NCBI RefSeq assembly: GCF_026107515.2
Contig: NZ_JAPCHW010000002.1
Coordinates: 1-64,000, forward strand
DNA from: Glutamicibacter sp. MNS18
Lineage (GTDB): Bacteria; Actinomycetota; Actinomycetes; Actinomycetales; Micrococcaceae
Reading direction: 5' to 3'
DNA length: 64,000 nucleotides
Of the stretch, positions 35,410 through 44,196 are shown in pieces. The position numbers and the translations under genes are program-made. The number at the start of each line of letters is the position of its first letter. Position 1 is the stretch's first letter. Under the pieces are notes generated by a model, which had not been told where the DNA came from, did no database searches, and saw nothing but the letters and a program-made list of their open reading frames with translations.

Positions 35410-38400
35410 ATGACACCGTCGTCGCGGGACCTGATTAATGCGGGGTTTCTGGAAGTGTCCCGGGCAAAGGGGTTCCTGGAGTCCAGTGAATTCGAGGGGC
35501 TGGACCAGGACCTGATCGTGCGCAGCATGGCGCATGCCCCGGACCCCGACCAGGCGCTACTGCTGGCCCTGAGGCTGGTGGAGCGCCATCCTGAAGCCGC
35601 GCGGATCTTTTCCCGGCAGGACAGCTGCCAGATGCTGATCCGGCTGCTGGGGGCTTCCTCGGCCTTGGGCGAGTTCCTGATCCGTTCGCCACAGGCCTTG
35701 GAAATCGTCAGCACGAATCCGGACCAGTACTTCCGTGCGCGCACCGAACAGGAACTGGGCCGGCAGCTGCTGGAATCGGTGCAGGCCTACCCCTCAAGCG
35801 CCGGGCATTGGGTTGCCGCCACCACTGGTGAGCCTGCCCGCCGCGCCCTGCGTATCGCCTACCGGATGGCCCTGTTGGATCTGACCTACCGCGACCTGGG
35901 ATCGGCCGAACCGCAGCGGATCCTGCCCGACGTGGCCGCCGAGCTCGCCGATCTGGCGGCCGCGGCATTGGAAGCCGGGCTGGCTGTCAGCCGCGCCGAA
36001 GCGGCGGAACAGTTCGGGCAGAGCGCTGTTGACCAGGTCAATTTCTCGATCATCGGCATGGGCAAGTGCGGTGCCCGCGAGCTGAACTACATTTCTGATG
36101 TGGATGTCATCTACGTCCACCAAGGGATCGGGGATATCAGCGAATCCCATGCCGCGGACATCGCCACCCATCTGGCCAGCGGAACCGCCCGGTCCATCAT
36201 GCTCACCGGTGGCGAGCCCCCGTTGTGGGAGGTGGACGCGAACCTGCGCCCCGAGGGCAAGGACGGTGCCTTGAGCCGGACCCTTGCCTCCCATGAGGCC
36301 TACTACCAGCGCTGGGCAGCATCCTGGGAGTTCCAGGCCCTGCTCAAGGCCCGTTGCATCGCCGGGGACCGGGAGCTGGGTGAACGCTACGAGCGCATGG
36401 TCAGCCCGCTGGTCTGGACCAGTTCGGAACGCGAGGGGTTCGTGGAATCGGTGCAGAAGATGCGCCGCCGGGTCCACTCCAACATCTCCAAGGACGAAGT
36501 CGAATGGCAGATCAAACTCGGGCCGGGAGGCCTGCGCGACGTTGAGTTCACTGTCCAGCTGCTCCAACTGGTGCACGGGCGGGTCGAAAGTGAATTGCAG
36601 GTATCGACCACGACACTGGCGATCCAGGCGCTGAGCGAGTTGGGGTTTATCGGTCGAGAAGACGCGTTGAATTTCGACTCGGCCTACCGGTTCCTGCGCC
36701 TATTGGAACACCGGATCCAGTTGGGCCAACTGCGCCGGACGCATTTGATGCCAAGAACCGAGCATGCCCAACGGGTCTTGGCCCGAGCGATCCGCGGTGC
36801 CGGGGACGTGCGGCTCACCAGTGCCGAACAGCTGATGAGACGCTGGAACGAGACCAAGCGGTTGGTCCGGTCCCTGCATGAACGGATCTTCTACCGCCCA
36901 CTGCTGGTCACCAGCTCCAACCTGACCACGGATGATGTCCGGTTGACCCCCGAATCGGCCCAAGCGCGGCTGCGTGCACTGGGTTACCTGGATCCCAAGG
37001 CCGCGATGCGCCATATCGAGGCCTTGACGGTCGGGGTATCACGCACTGCCGCGTTGCAGCGTCAGCTCCTGCCGGTGCTGCTCGGCTGGTTCGCCGAAGG
37101 CGTTGACCCGGACGCGGGGCTCCTGGGTTTCAGGCGGCTGAGCGAATCCCTGGGCAAGACCCATTGGTTTCTGGGCATGCTACGCGACACCAACGCGGCC
37201 GCGGAGCGATTGAGCTCGTTGCTGTCCAACACACGCTTCCTGACCGACCTGTTGGCCGTGGAATCCACCGCGGCCGCCTGGCTGGGCAATGACCAGAACC
37301 TCACGCCGTTGAGCCGTGAATCCCTAGACCAGCAGTTCGATTCGATCATTCGGCGGAACAAGCAGTCCGGCACCGCGATCCGCCAGGTCCGCGTGGCTCG
37401 GCGCAAGGAGTTCCTGCGGGTGGCGTTGGCCGACGGGGCGGGGCTGCTCAGCGTCAGCGAAGTGGGCCACGCACTGTCGGATATCGATGCGGTCACCATT
37501 GGCTCGATCCTGCGGGTTCTGGTCGAGAAGGACACCGCCGAATATGGGCACCAAACGGACATTGCCGTGATCGCCATGGGCCGCCAAGGCGGTGCCGAAA
37601 TCGGTTACGGTTCGGATGCCGATGTCATGTTCGTCCAACGTCCACGCCCAACGGCCGATCCGCAGGGGGCCCAGGAACAGGCCCTTCGAGTCGTCACCGA
37701 GTTGATCTCGGCAACCTCACGGCCACTGAAGCCGGCGATCCCCGCCGAGGTGAAGCTACAGGTCGACGCGGATCTGCGGCCGGAGGGCAAGGCCGGTGCC
37801 CTGGTGCGTAGCCTGGAGTCCTACACCGAGTACTACACACGGTGGCTGGATGTGTGGGAACGCCAGGCGTTGCTGCGCGCGCGCCTGATGGCGGGAGACC
37901 AACAACTCGGCCAGGACTTCATGAATCTGATTGACCCGATCCGGTACGGCCAGGCCCTGGATGAGCAGGAAACCAAGGAGATCCGCAAGCTCAAGGCCAG
38001 GGTGGAAGCCGAGCGGCTGCCTCGGGGTGCCGACCCGGCATTCCACCTGAAGTTGGGGCGCGGATCCCTCTCCGATGTGGAGTGGTTGGTTCAATTCTTC
38101 CAACTGCAACATGCCAAAGACCATCCGGAGCTGCGCACGACCTCAACCCGTGACGGTCTCAGGACCCTGGCCGAGCTGAAGATCCTCTCCCGGGCCGAGG
38201 TCAAGGTCCTGGACCGGGCGTGGGTACTGGCGACCAGGATCCGCAGCGCCGAAATCATCACGTCCGGCCGGTCTAGTGACGTCCTACCGCGTTCGGCGCG
38301 GGATATGGAAGCCGTGGGACGCTGGTGCGGTTATGAACCAAACCAGGGCTATCAGCTTGAAGACGACTACCTGAAGGCCACGCGACAGGCGCGCATGATC

Positions 38401-38433
38401 TTCGAACGCCGATTCTACGGCTTCGAGGACTGA
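35410..38433 (+). CDS. glnE: bifunctional glutamine synthetase adenylyltransferase/deadenylylase GlnE
   Basis: A 1007-residue protein with two nucleotidyltransferase domains. The N-terminal deadenylylase carries GARELNYISDVDVIYVH near residue 221 and the C-terminal adenylylase carries GGAEIGYGSDADVMFV near residue 727; each has the metal-binding DxD. GlnE adjusts GlnA1 by adding or removing AMP. The ATG at 35410 follows GGGGAAGGAC; a GTG at 35377 in the same frame is possible but lacks a ribosome site. It follows glnA2 by about 56 bases and overlaps the next gene by one base. Confidence 0.94.
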   Translation: MTPSSRDLINAGFLEVSRAKGFLESSEFEGLDQDLIVRSMAHAPDPDQALLLALRLVERHPEAARIFSRQDSCQMLIRLLGASSALGEFLIRSPQALEIVSTNPDQYFRARTEQELGRQLLESVQAYPSSAGHWVAATTGEPARRALRIAYRMALLDLTYRDLGSAEPQRILPDVAAELADLAAAALEAGLAVSRAEAAEQFGQSAVDQVNFSIIGMGKCGARELNYISDVDVIYVHQGIGDISESHAADIATHLASGTARSIMLTGGEPPLWEVDANLRPEGKDGALSRTLASHEAYYQRWAASWEFQALLKARCIAGDRELGERYERMVSPLVWTSSEREGFVESVQKMRRRVHSNISKDEVEWQIKLGPGGLRDVEFTVQLLQLVHGRVESELQVSTTTLAIQALSELGFIGREDALNFDSAYRFLRLLEHRIQLGQLRRTHLMPRTEHAQRVLARAIRGAGDVRLTSAEQLMRRWNETKRLVRSLHERIFYRPLLVTSSNLTTDDVRLTPESAQARLRALGYLDPKAAMRHIEALTVGVSRTAALQRQLLPVLLGWFAEGVDPDAGLLGFRRLSESLGKTHWFLGMLRDTNAAAERLSSLLSNTRFLTDLLAVESTAAAWLGNDQNLTPLSRESLDQQFDSIIRRNKQSGTAIRQVRVARRKEFLRVALADGAGLLSVSEVGHALSDIDAVTIGSILRVLVEKDTAEYGHQTDIAVIAMGRQGGAEIGYGSDADVMFVQRPRPTADPQGAQEQALRVVTELISATSRPLKPAIPAEVKLQVDADLRPEGKAGALVRSLESYTEYYTRWLDVWERQALLRARLMAGDQQLGQDFMNLIDPIRYGQALDEQETKEIRKLKARVEAERLPRGADPAFHLKLGRGSLSDVEWLVQFFQLQHAKDHPELRTTSTRDGLRTLAELKILSRAEVKVLDRAWVLATRIRSAEIITSGRSSDVLPRSARDMEAVGRWCGYEPNQGYQLEDDYLKATRQARMIFERRFYGFED

Positions 38434-38954
38434 TGGGATCGGCCGCTCCCGGTAAGACGGACGTGGCGGATTCCGGGGCTCTCACGGCTCCGGGGTTGCG
38501 CAGCTGGTCACCGCCAGGCGGCCGGTTCACAGCCTGGCAGGAGACCGCACTGATCGGCACCCTGGATGACTGGGAACGGATCACCGGAGGACTATCGCGC
38601 TGGGAAATCAAGACCCGCAGCGGTTTCCGTGTCCGGCCCGCCGTCGAGGTCGAAGCGGGGCAACGGCCGCTCATCCTGGTGACCCTGGCGGGCCTGCGGA
38701 TTCGCGAACCGGTTGAAGTGGTTCAGGTGGTTTGTAAAACGGACCGGGTGGGCTTCAGCTACCGTGCCCTGGAGGGACATCCGATCCGCGGTGAGGAGGC
38801 ATTCATTGCGCAGCTGACACCGCGCGGGGTGGAATTGACCCTCCGATCGCTGACCCGCCGTGCCCCGCGGGGAATCTGGCGGATCCTGTTCCCCGGACTG
38901 CTGGTGGCCCAAAGGGTCGCCCGCTGGCGCTATTTCCGGGCACTGCGCTATTGA
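38433..38954 (+). CDS. DUF1990 family protein
   Basis: A 173-residue protein with the DUF1990 pattern: FTAWQETALIGTLDDWERI, SRWEIKTRSGFRV, then VGFSYRALEGHPIRGEEAF, ending with a basic stretch (VAQRVARWRYFRALRY). The family function is not known. Its ATG overlaps the glnE stop (TGATG), so translation is probably coupled to glnE, but a role in nitrogen control is not supported by sequence. Confidence 0.75.
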   Translation: MGSAAPGKTDVADSGALTAPGLRSWSPPGGRFTAWQETALIGTLDDWERITGGLSRWEIKTRSGFRVRPAVEVEAGQRPLILVTLAGLRIREPVEVVQVVCKTDRVGFSYRALEGHPIRGEEAFIAQLTPRGVELTLRSLTRRAPRGIWRILFPGLLVAQRVARWRYFRALRY

Positions 38955-39041
38955 GCGTCCGACGGGGGCTGACGTCCAGTGGGCCGGTATGAGATGCTCG
39001 TATCGACCTGACAACGGTATCCCCAGCGAAAGTCGGAGACA

Positions 39042-39509
39042 ATGGACCAGAAGATGATGGATCTCGCAGTGCAGCTGGCGCAGGACGGAATGGACGGCGA
39101 CAAGGGCGGGCCGTTTGGCGCGGTCGTGGTGCGTGCCGGTGAGGTGATCTCGGCGGCCTATAACCGGGTGACAGGATCCGACGATCCCACCGCCCACGCC
39201 GAGGTGCGTGCCCTGCGGATGGCCGCGGAAATGCTGGGCACCTTCGATCTGTCGGACTGCGAGATCTATGCCAGTTCCGAACCGTGCCCGATGTGCTTCG
39301 GTGCGATCTACTGGTCGCGCGTGCAACGGGTGTACTTCGCCAATACCAGGGAAGACGCCGCAAGGATCGGGTTCGATGATTCATTCATCTATGACGAACT
39401 GGCCAAGGAACCGCTAGAGCGCAGCATCCCCTTCATCAAGGTCGACAGCCCCGACGCCTTGAAGGTCTTTGACCGGTGGCAACAGAAAGCCGACAAAATC
39501 GAGTACTAG
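39042..39509 (+). CDS. nucleoside/guanine deaminase (cytidine deaminase-like fold)
   Basis: A 155-residue zinc deaminase. The zinc site is complete: HAEV near residue 54 with the catalytic glutamate, and PCPMC near residues 86-90. KGGPFGAVVV and the C-terminal IPFIKVDSPDAL stretch resemble Bacillus guanine deaminase, which turns guanine into xanthine. tRNA adenosine deaminase (TadA) is a less likely alternative because of the GGPFGAV loop and C-terminus. Placement near glutamine synthetase genes fits nitrogen salvage (inference). Confidence 0.88.
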   Translation: MDQKMMDLAVQLAQDGMDGDKGGPFGAVVVRAGEVISAAYNRVTGSDDPTAHAEVRALRMAAEMLGTFDLSDCEIYASSEPCPMCFGAIYWSRVQRVYFANTREDAARIGFDDSFIYDELAKEPLERSIPFIKVDSPDALKVFDRWQQKADKIEY

Positions 39510-39582
39510 TTTGCGTTGTAGACCGGTACGACTCCTGGGCCCAGTGGGGGACGCCTCGTCCTGGCGCGCATCGGTGCATCGC

Positions 39583-40881
39583 CTATTCACTGTCACAAGC
39601 CTCGGGTGTGATTGGGAGATGCGCGCTGTCGATCTTCCAGCCGAACCCCTCATGGATCAGGCCGTATTCCAAGATCCATACCGAACAGGTCTGTCCCGTT
39701 GTGTCGGTGGGGCTGAACTGCTCATCTTGTTGGGTTACCAGTACCACGGAGGCCGTTGCCGTGCTGTCTTCGTGGGTGATGTCGAAAACGAAAATGTCGG
39801 TCCAGAACGTGGAGATGTGCCCGGCGGTCCATTGCTCCAGGCCGCCAGACCTTTCCTGCAGGTCGCTACTCAGGTTCTTGAATGCGCTCTCGTAGTATCC
39901 GTAATTGATCAGTTCGCCGTGGCTTCCCAGCAGCTCGGTCAGTTCTTCGGCCAGCGGGTGCTCCGAGTAGTTGAAGACGTTGATGATCGCGAATTCACTT
40001 GAGTCGTTACCGGAACAGGTGTCGAATGCGACGACCTCGTTGCGGGCCTTCCAGACTTCGACCAGCGGGCGGATCTCGGCAGTGGGAACGGCAAACGCCT
40101 CTCCTGAGACAATGCGGAAGTCGTCATCGCCGGGTTCTCCCTCGTACTTGTTGGAACCGTAATGGAGGCCAACGATTTCCCCGTCAAGATTGATCAACGG
40201 TCCACCGGAGTTTCCCGGATTGGTGGATGCATCAAATTGCATCAGTCCGGTCAGGGCGTATTGCCCTTCTCCCAGGGTCCTGCCAAACCCGCTGAGACGT
40301 CCGTAATTGAACTGGAACGCATTGTCGGACTTGACGGCATCTTCGACATCGCTGTTCCTCGGGAACCCCATGATGCCGATTTCGTCGCCGTGAGACGGGT
40401 TGTCGCTGGCAAAGGAAAATTCATGTCCGTCAACGTCCCGTAACGTACGCAACAGAGCGATTTCACGGTTGTGATCCACCCCGAGGAGTTCAGCGGCCAC
40501 ATATTGGTCCTGCAGCCGAACATAGGCCTCGGAAGCATCCCGCACGACATGGGACGCTGTGATAATCAAATTGTCCCCGATGTAGAAACCTGTGCCAGTG
40601 CCACCATAGCCGTCGCATTGCCCGGCAGAAAGATGGGCGACGCCGGATCGGGTGGAGGCTACGATGCTGGTCCAGGTTTTGGGTGGCTCTGGATTCGGAT
40701 CCTCCGGGGCTGGTGGCGGTTCCGCAGGCGGGCTTGTCGTTTCGCCGGGCGGTGCCACCGGCGGAGGGGCGGTACTGGGGTTATCGGTATGCACCACGAT
40801 GCAGCCAGAAAGTGCACCCGTGAGGAATGCAACCAGAATGATTGCGCTAGCCAAGCGTCGGCCGAACCTTGACTTCTTCAC
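39583..40881 (-). CDS. trypsin-like serine protease lipoprotein with altered catalytic acid
   Basis: A 432-residue exported protein. A basic N-terminus and hydrophobic segment end in the lipobox LSGC (Cys27), so it should be lipidated. A Pro/Thr-rich spacer (residues 35-67) precedes an S1-type protease domain with TASHVV (His111) and NPGNSGGPL (Ser225). The usual catalytic aspartate position in DxALL reads EIALL (Glu140). Four or more cysteines could form disulfides. The last 150 residues match no family I recognise. The start is a GTG at 40881 with GGGGAGGG upstream. Its base composition looks less GC-rich than its neighbours, which hints at separate ancestry. Substrates are unknown. Confidence 0.82.
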   Translation of the reverse strand: MKKSRFGRRLASAIILVAFLTGALSGCIVVHTDNPSTAPPPVAPPGETTSPPAEPPPAPEDPNPEPPKTWTSIVASTRSGVAHLSAGQCDGYGGTGTGFYIGDNLIITASHVVRDASEAYVRLQDQYVAAELLGVDHNREIALLRTLRDVDGHEFSFASDNPSHGDEIGIMGFPRNSDVEDAVKSDNAFQFNYGRLSGFGRTLGEGQYALTGLMQFDASTNPGNSGGPLINLDGEIVGLHYGSNKYEGEPGDDDFRIVSGEAFAVPTAEIRPLVEVWKARNEVVAFDTCSGNDSSEFAIINVFNYSEHPLAEELTELLGSHGELINYGYYESAFKNLSSDLQERSGGLEQWTAGHISTFWTDIFVFDITHEDSTATASVVLVTQQDEQFSPTDTTGQTCSVWILEYGLIHEGFGWKIDSAHLPITPEACDSE

Positions 40882-41037
40882 GAGCCCTCCCCAAGCAGAC
40901 ACGTCGGACCGCCAGCAGCTTTCGCGCCGTCGGCCACAATTCACTACACCATAGGTGAGAACTCCGCAGTTGGGTAGACCCCGGTGAGGGAAAGTCGGAT
41001 TCCGGGGTGTGAGGCAGTGGTTCTCCCGCTGAAACAA

Positions 41038-41075
41038 CCCGGGCCTGCCCGTCATGAATGACGGGCAGGCCCGGG
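41038..41075 (-). terminator. glnA1 terminator
   Basis: A perfect 18-bp stem (41038-41055 with 41058-41075) with a 2-base centre lies 40 bases after the glnA1 stop and isolates it from the protease gene downstream. Confidence 0.88.
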
Positions 41076-41114
41076 GCGAAAGGGAGCTGATCGGGAATCA
41101 ACTTCCCGGAATGA

Positions 41115-42539
41115 CTAGCAGCCGTAGTAGAGCTCGAACTCGTACGGGTTCGGGCGCAGGCTCAGCGGCTTCAGTTCGTTCTCGCGCTTGTATTCGATCC
41201 AGGTGCGGATCAGGTCTTCGGTGAACACGCCACCTTCAAGCAGGAATTCGTGATCGGCTTCCAGGGCCTTCAGTGCTTCCTCCAGGTTCTCCGGGGCACG
41301 CTGGATGTCCTTGGCCTCCTCAGGTGGAAGCTCGTAGAGGTCCTTGTCGATCGGCTCGGCCGGCTCGATGCGGTTCTTGATGCCATCCAGACCGGCCATC
41401 AGCTGGGCTGCGAAGGCCAGGTACGGGTTCGAGGAGGCATCCGGTGCACGGAACTCGATGCGCTTGGCCTTCGGGTTCGAGCCGGTGATCGGGATACGGA
41501 TACCTGCAGACCGGTTGCCCTGCGAGTAGACCATGTTCACCGGAGCCTCGTAGCCCTTGACCAGTCGGCGGTAGGAGTTCACGGTCGGGTTGGTGAATGC
41601 CAGGACCGCCGACGCATGCTTGAGCAGGCCGCCAATGTACCAGCGGGCGGTATCGGAGAGACCGGCGTACCCCTTCTCGTCGTAGAACAAGGGATCGCCG
41701 TTGGACCACAACGACTGGTGCACGTGCATGCCCGAGCCATTGTCGCCGAAGACCGGCTTGGGCATGAAGGTGGCGGACTTGCCCCAGGCATCGGCCACGT
41801 TCTTGACCACGTACTTGAAGAGCATCAGTTCATCGGCGGCGTGAACCATGGTGTTGAACTTGTAGTTGATCTCGGCCTGGCCGGCGGCACCCACCTCGTG
41901 GTGGCTGCGTTCGACGTCAAGACCCACATTGTCCAATTCGACACAGATGGCGTCACGCAGGTCTGCCTGCTTGTCAGTGGGGGAGACAGGGAAGTAGCCG
42001 CCCTTGAACGGGGTCTTGTACCCCTGGTTGCCTCCCTCTTCCTTACGTCCGGTATTCCACGGGGCCTCGTCGGAATCGATCTTGTAGAAAGCACCTTCCG
42101 GCTTCGACTCGTAACGGACATCCTCGAAAATGAAGAACTCTGCTTCCGGGGCGAAGAACGCGGTATCGGCGATGCCGGTGGATTCCAGGTAGGCCTCGGC
42201 GCGCTCGGCCACGCCACGCGGATCGCGGTGGTAGGGCTCCCCGGTGCGCGGGTTGATGATCGAGAAGTTGAAGGCCAACGTCTTTTCGATGCGGAACGGA
42301 TCGATGAACCCGGTCTTCACATCGGGGATCAGCTGCATGTCGGACTCGGAGATGCCGGCGAAACCGCGGATCGATGAACCGTCGAATAGCTGGCCGGTGA
42401 CGAAGAAGTCAGCGTCGACCGACTTGGCAGGGACGTTGAAGTGCTGCTGCACACCCGGCAGATCGGTGAAACGAACGTCGACGAACTTCACGTCCTCTTC
42501 GGCAATGTACGCCAAAGCTTCTTCTGGACTCTTAAACAT
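41115..42539 (-). CDS. glnA: glutamine synthetase type I, GlnA1 (adenylylatable)
   Basis: A 474-residue GSI-beta glutamine synthetase, the main ammonium-assimilating enzyme. Motifs are [48 protein letters not shown] and [18 protein letters not shown]. Tyr402 lies in [11 protein letters not shown], the site modified by GlnE. The insertion with [13 protein letters not shown] is typical of the beta class. Upstream is a 229-base regulatory gap with a double GlnR-type site. Confidence 0.96.
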   Translation of the reverse strand: MFKSPEEALAYIAEEDVKFVDVRFTDLPGVQQHFNVPAKSVDADFFVTGQLFDGSSIRGFAGISESDMQLIPDVKTGFIDPFRIEKTLAFNFSIINPRTGEPYHRDPRGVAERAEAYLESTGIADTAFFAPEAEFFIFEDVRYESKPEGAFYKIDSDEAPWNTGRKEEGGNQGYKTPFKGGYFPVSPTDKQADLRDAICVELDNVGLDVERSHHEVGAAGQAEINYKFNTMVHAADELMLFKYVVKNVADAWGKSATFMPKPVFGDNGSGMHVHQSLWSNGDPLFYDEKGYAGLSDTARWYIGGLLKHASAVLAFTNPTVNSYRRLVKGYEAPVNMVYSQGNRSAGIRIPITGSNPKAKRIEFRAPDASSNPYLAFAAQLMAGLDGIKNRIEPAEPIDKDLYELPPEEAKDIQRAPENLEEALKALEADHEFLLEGGVFTEDLIRTWIEYKRENELKPLSLRPNPYEFELYYGC

Positions 42540-42589
42540 GTGCAGGTAACTCCCTGTGGTGTATATATAACGGTAAACAAGTCGGTCAC

Positions 42590-42595
42590 ATTATG
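42590..42595 (-). promoter_or_regulatory. candidate glnA1 -10 element
   Basis: CATAAT on the minus strand lies about 50 bases before the glnA1 start and about 42 bases downstream of the GlnR-type site, a distance suited to activation. Confidence 0.35.
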
Positions 42596-42636
42596 ATCGC
42601 TTGCCCTTGCCTACCCCACTACAATACCGAGAATCC

Positions 42637-42674
42637 GTTTCTTAGTGGTGTCTCGATTGTTTCCTGCGCGTTAC
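42637..42674 (-). promoter_or_regulatory. double GlnR-type binding site upstream of glnA1
   Basis: On the minus strand the order is GTAAC, six bases, GAAAC, six bases, GACAC, six bases, GAAAC. This matches the actinobacterial GlnR consensus gTnAC-n6-GaAAC in two tandem copies with all three 6-base spacers, and a single mismatch in the third element. GlnR is the OmpR-type regulator that activates or represses glnA according to nitrogen supply. Confidence 0.8.
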
Positions 42675-42756
42675 ATGGCATGATTTTGCGTCCAGTGTTA
42701 CGTGAGGCTCACCGTGCCGGCACACACCACAGGTGGGCGCTCACAGGGAAGCCCGA

Positions 42757-42769
42757 TAAACTGGGGCTG
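42757..42769 (+). promoter_or_regulatory. leaderless promoter -10 for the RDD gene
   Basis: TAAACT at 42757-42762, six bases, then the GTG at 42769, with no ribosome site. Confidence 0.6.
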
Positions 42770-43206
42770 TGGAACGAAAAGACATAGGTTCTTGGCTCGA
42801 AGGACCACCTCAACTTAATGCCCAGGAATGGCCGGGCCAACGCCTGGGACGTCCCGAAAAAGGTCCCGGATCGATCGGTCGGTTCCCCCGGCGTGTCGGA
42901 GCGATCATCATTGACTGGGCCTTGGCCATGCTCGTCAGCTGGTGGCTCTTCGAATCCAGTTCATTGGCCACGTTACTGCTCTTCTGTGCAGGGCAGATGC
43001 TGACGGTCGGCTTCACCGGACACTCCATCGGACACCGAACCTTCGGAATGCAGGTGCAGTCCATGGATGGAACGGCCATCAAGCCATGGGTCGGTGCGTT
43101 GCGTTCGCTACTGCTGTGTTTGGTGATCCCGGCACTGGTTGCCGATGCCGACCAGCGCGGCCTGCATGACCGGGCTGGCAAGAGTGTCTTGGTCAACGTG
43201 CGCTAA
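42769..43206 (+). CDS. RDD family membrane protein
   Basis: A 145-residue membrane protein with the RDD signature elements: GRFPRRVGAIIIDWALA near residue 37 and GHSIGHRTFGMQVQ, and LHDRAGKSVLV at the C-terminus. There are three hydrophobic segments. It lies directly upstream of the divergent glnA1 and beside lipA/DUF4191, as in related actinobacteria. The function is not known; some RDD proteins are sodium-proton antiporters. Confidence 0.9.
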   Translation: MERKDIGSWLEGPPQLNAQEWPGQRLGRPEKGPGSIGRFPRRVGAIIIDWALAMLVSWWLFESSSLATLLLFCAGQMLTVGFTGHSIGHRTFGMQVQSMDGTAIKPWVGALRSLLLCLVIPALVADADQRGLHDRAGKSVLVNVR

Positions 43207-43237
43207 CCGGAAGCCGCCACCTGAGAAGTTAAAAGCC

Positions 43238-43274
43238 GAAGCCGTGTCGGGGACGAATTCCCTGACACGGCTTC
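43238..43274. terminator. bidirectional terminator between RDD and DUF4191 genes
   Basis: GAAGCCGTGTC (43238-43248) pairs with GACACGGCTTC (43264-43274), extended inward by GGGA/TCCC. The two flanking genes converge on it. Confidence 0.85.
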
Positions 43275-43291
43275 AATGCCCTGGTTAATTC

Positions 43292-44053
43292 CTAGCGGCC
43301 ACGCATGGCCCTGCGGCTGGGGCGAACCTTGTTCGGATCGATACCCTTGGGGATCGGCAGTCGGTTGGCGCTGAGGGTGGTCAGTCGCTTGTCGACGGCA
43401 TTGACCTCAAGCTTCGACAGCTGCTTGGGAAGCTTCTTCATCTTCTTGCCCACCTCGTGCAGCGGGGTCTGTTGCTCGTCATTGCCTGCGTTGATCACGC
43501 TGATCGGCACGTTCGGCAATACGCGCCCGATCCGCTTGCGCTCGGAGCTGACCATTTCACGTACCCGTCCGGTGGGTCCTTCGGTCACCAATACGACACC
43601 GGCACGCCCGACTGCCATGAACAGCAGGTCCTGGTGGCGGTTCGCGGCCACGGGCTCCTGCTTCAGGATCCAGCCGCGGCGCAGGACGCTCATGGCGGCG
43701 CCTGCAGCACCCGGGCGACCCTCCAGCTGGGTGAATGCCGCTTTTTCAGCGCGTCGCGAAAGGATGAATACCGCAGCCAGCAAACCCAGTGGGATCGAGA
43801 TCAGCAACATGGTGATCCAGTTCTGGATCAGGATGCCGATGAGAAGACCCACGGCAATCACGCCAAGTCCGGCCAGAAGCATCCACCAGACGACCATGGG
43901 GTCGTTGCGGCGGGTCATCTGGAAGACCTGGCCCATCTGCTTCAGACGACCGGGTTCCTTGTTTTTCTTTTCAGCTTTTGGTTTGCGCGAAAACAGGCCT
44001 CGCTTGGATTGCGAAGCCCCTTCGGATGCGACATTGTCGGAGTTTTTGGCCAT
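43292..44053 (-). CDS. DUF4191 family membrane protein
   Basis: A 253-residue protein with a basic, disordered N-terminus, two membrane helices at about residues 55-75 and 82-100, and a long cytoplasmic C-terminal domain (RRGWILKQEPVAANRHQDLLF, then SERKRIGRVLP) rich in basic residues. The family is conserved directly downstream of lipA in actinobacteria (M. tuberculosis Rv2219). No function is assigned. A TAGAAT hexamer nine bases before the ATG could give it its own short-leader transcript, with AAGGAAC as ribosome site. Confidence 0.85.
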   Translation of the reverse strand: MAKNSDNVASEGASQSKRGLFSRKPKAEKKNKEPGRLKQMGQVFQMTRRNDPMVVWWMLLAGLGVIAVGLLIGILIQNWITMLLISIPLGLLAAVFILSRRAEKAAFTQLEGRPGAAGAAMSVLRRGWILKQEPVAANRHQDLLFMAVGRAGVVLVTEGPTGRVREMVSSERKRIGRVLPNVPISVINAGNDEQQTPLHEVGKKMKKLPKQLSKLEVNAVDKRLTTLSANRLPIPKGIDPNKVRPSRRAMRGR

Positions 44054-44196
44054 AGTTCCTTAATTCTACCTGAGTTCTTTGGGCACGTACCATACGCAAC
44101 GGTCCGAGATACTCCTAAAGTGCGTCATGCCCTTCCGGGCAAAGCGGCCGGAGAAGGCAGAACGTACTGTCGGCACGGTGAGTCCGCTTATGGGGG

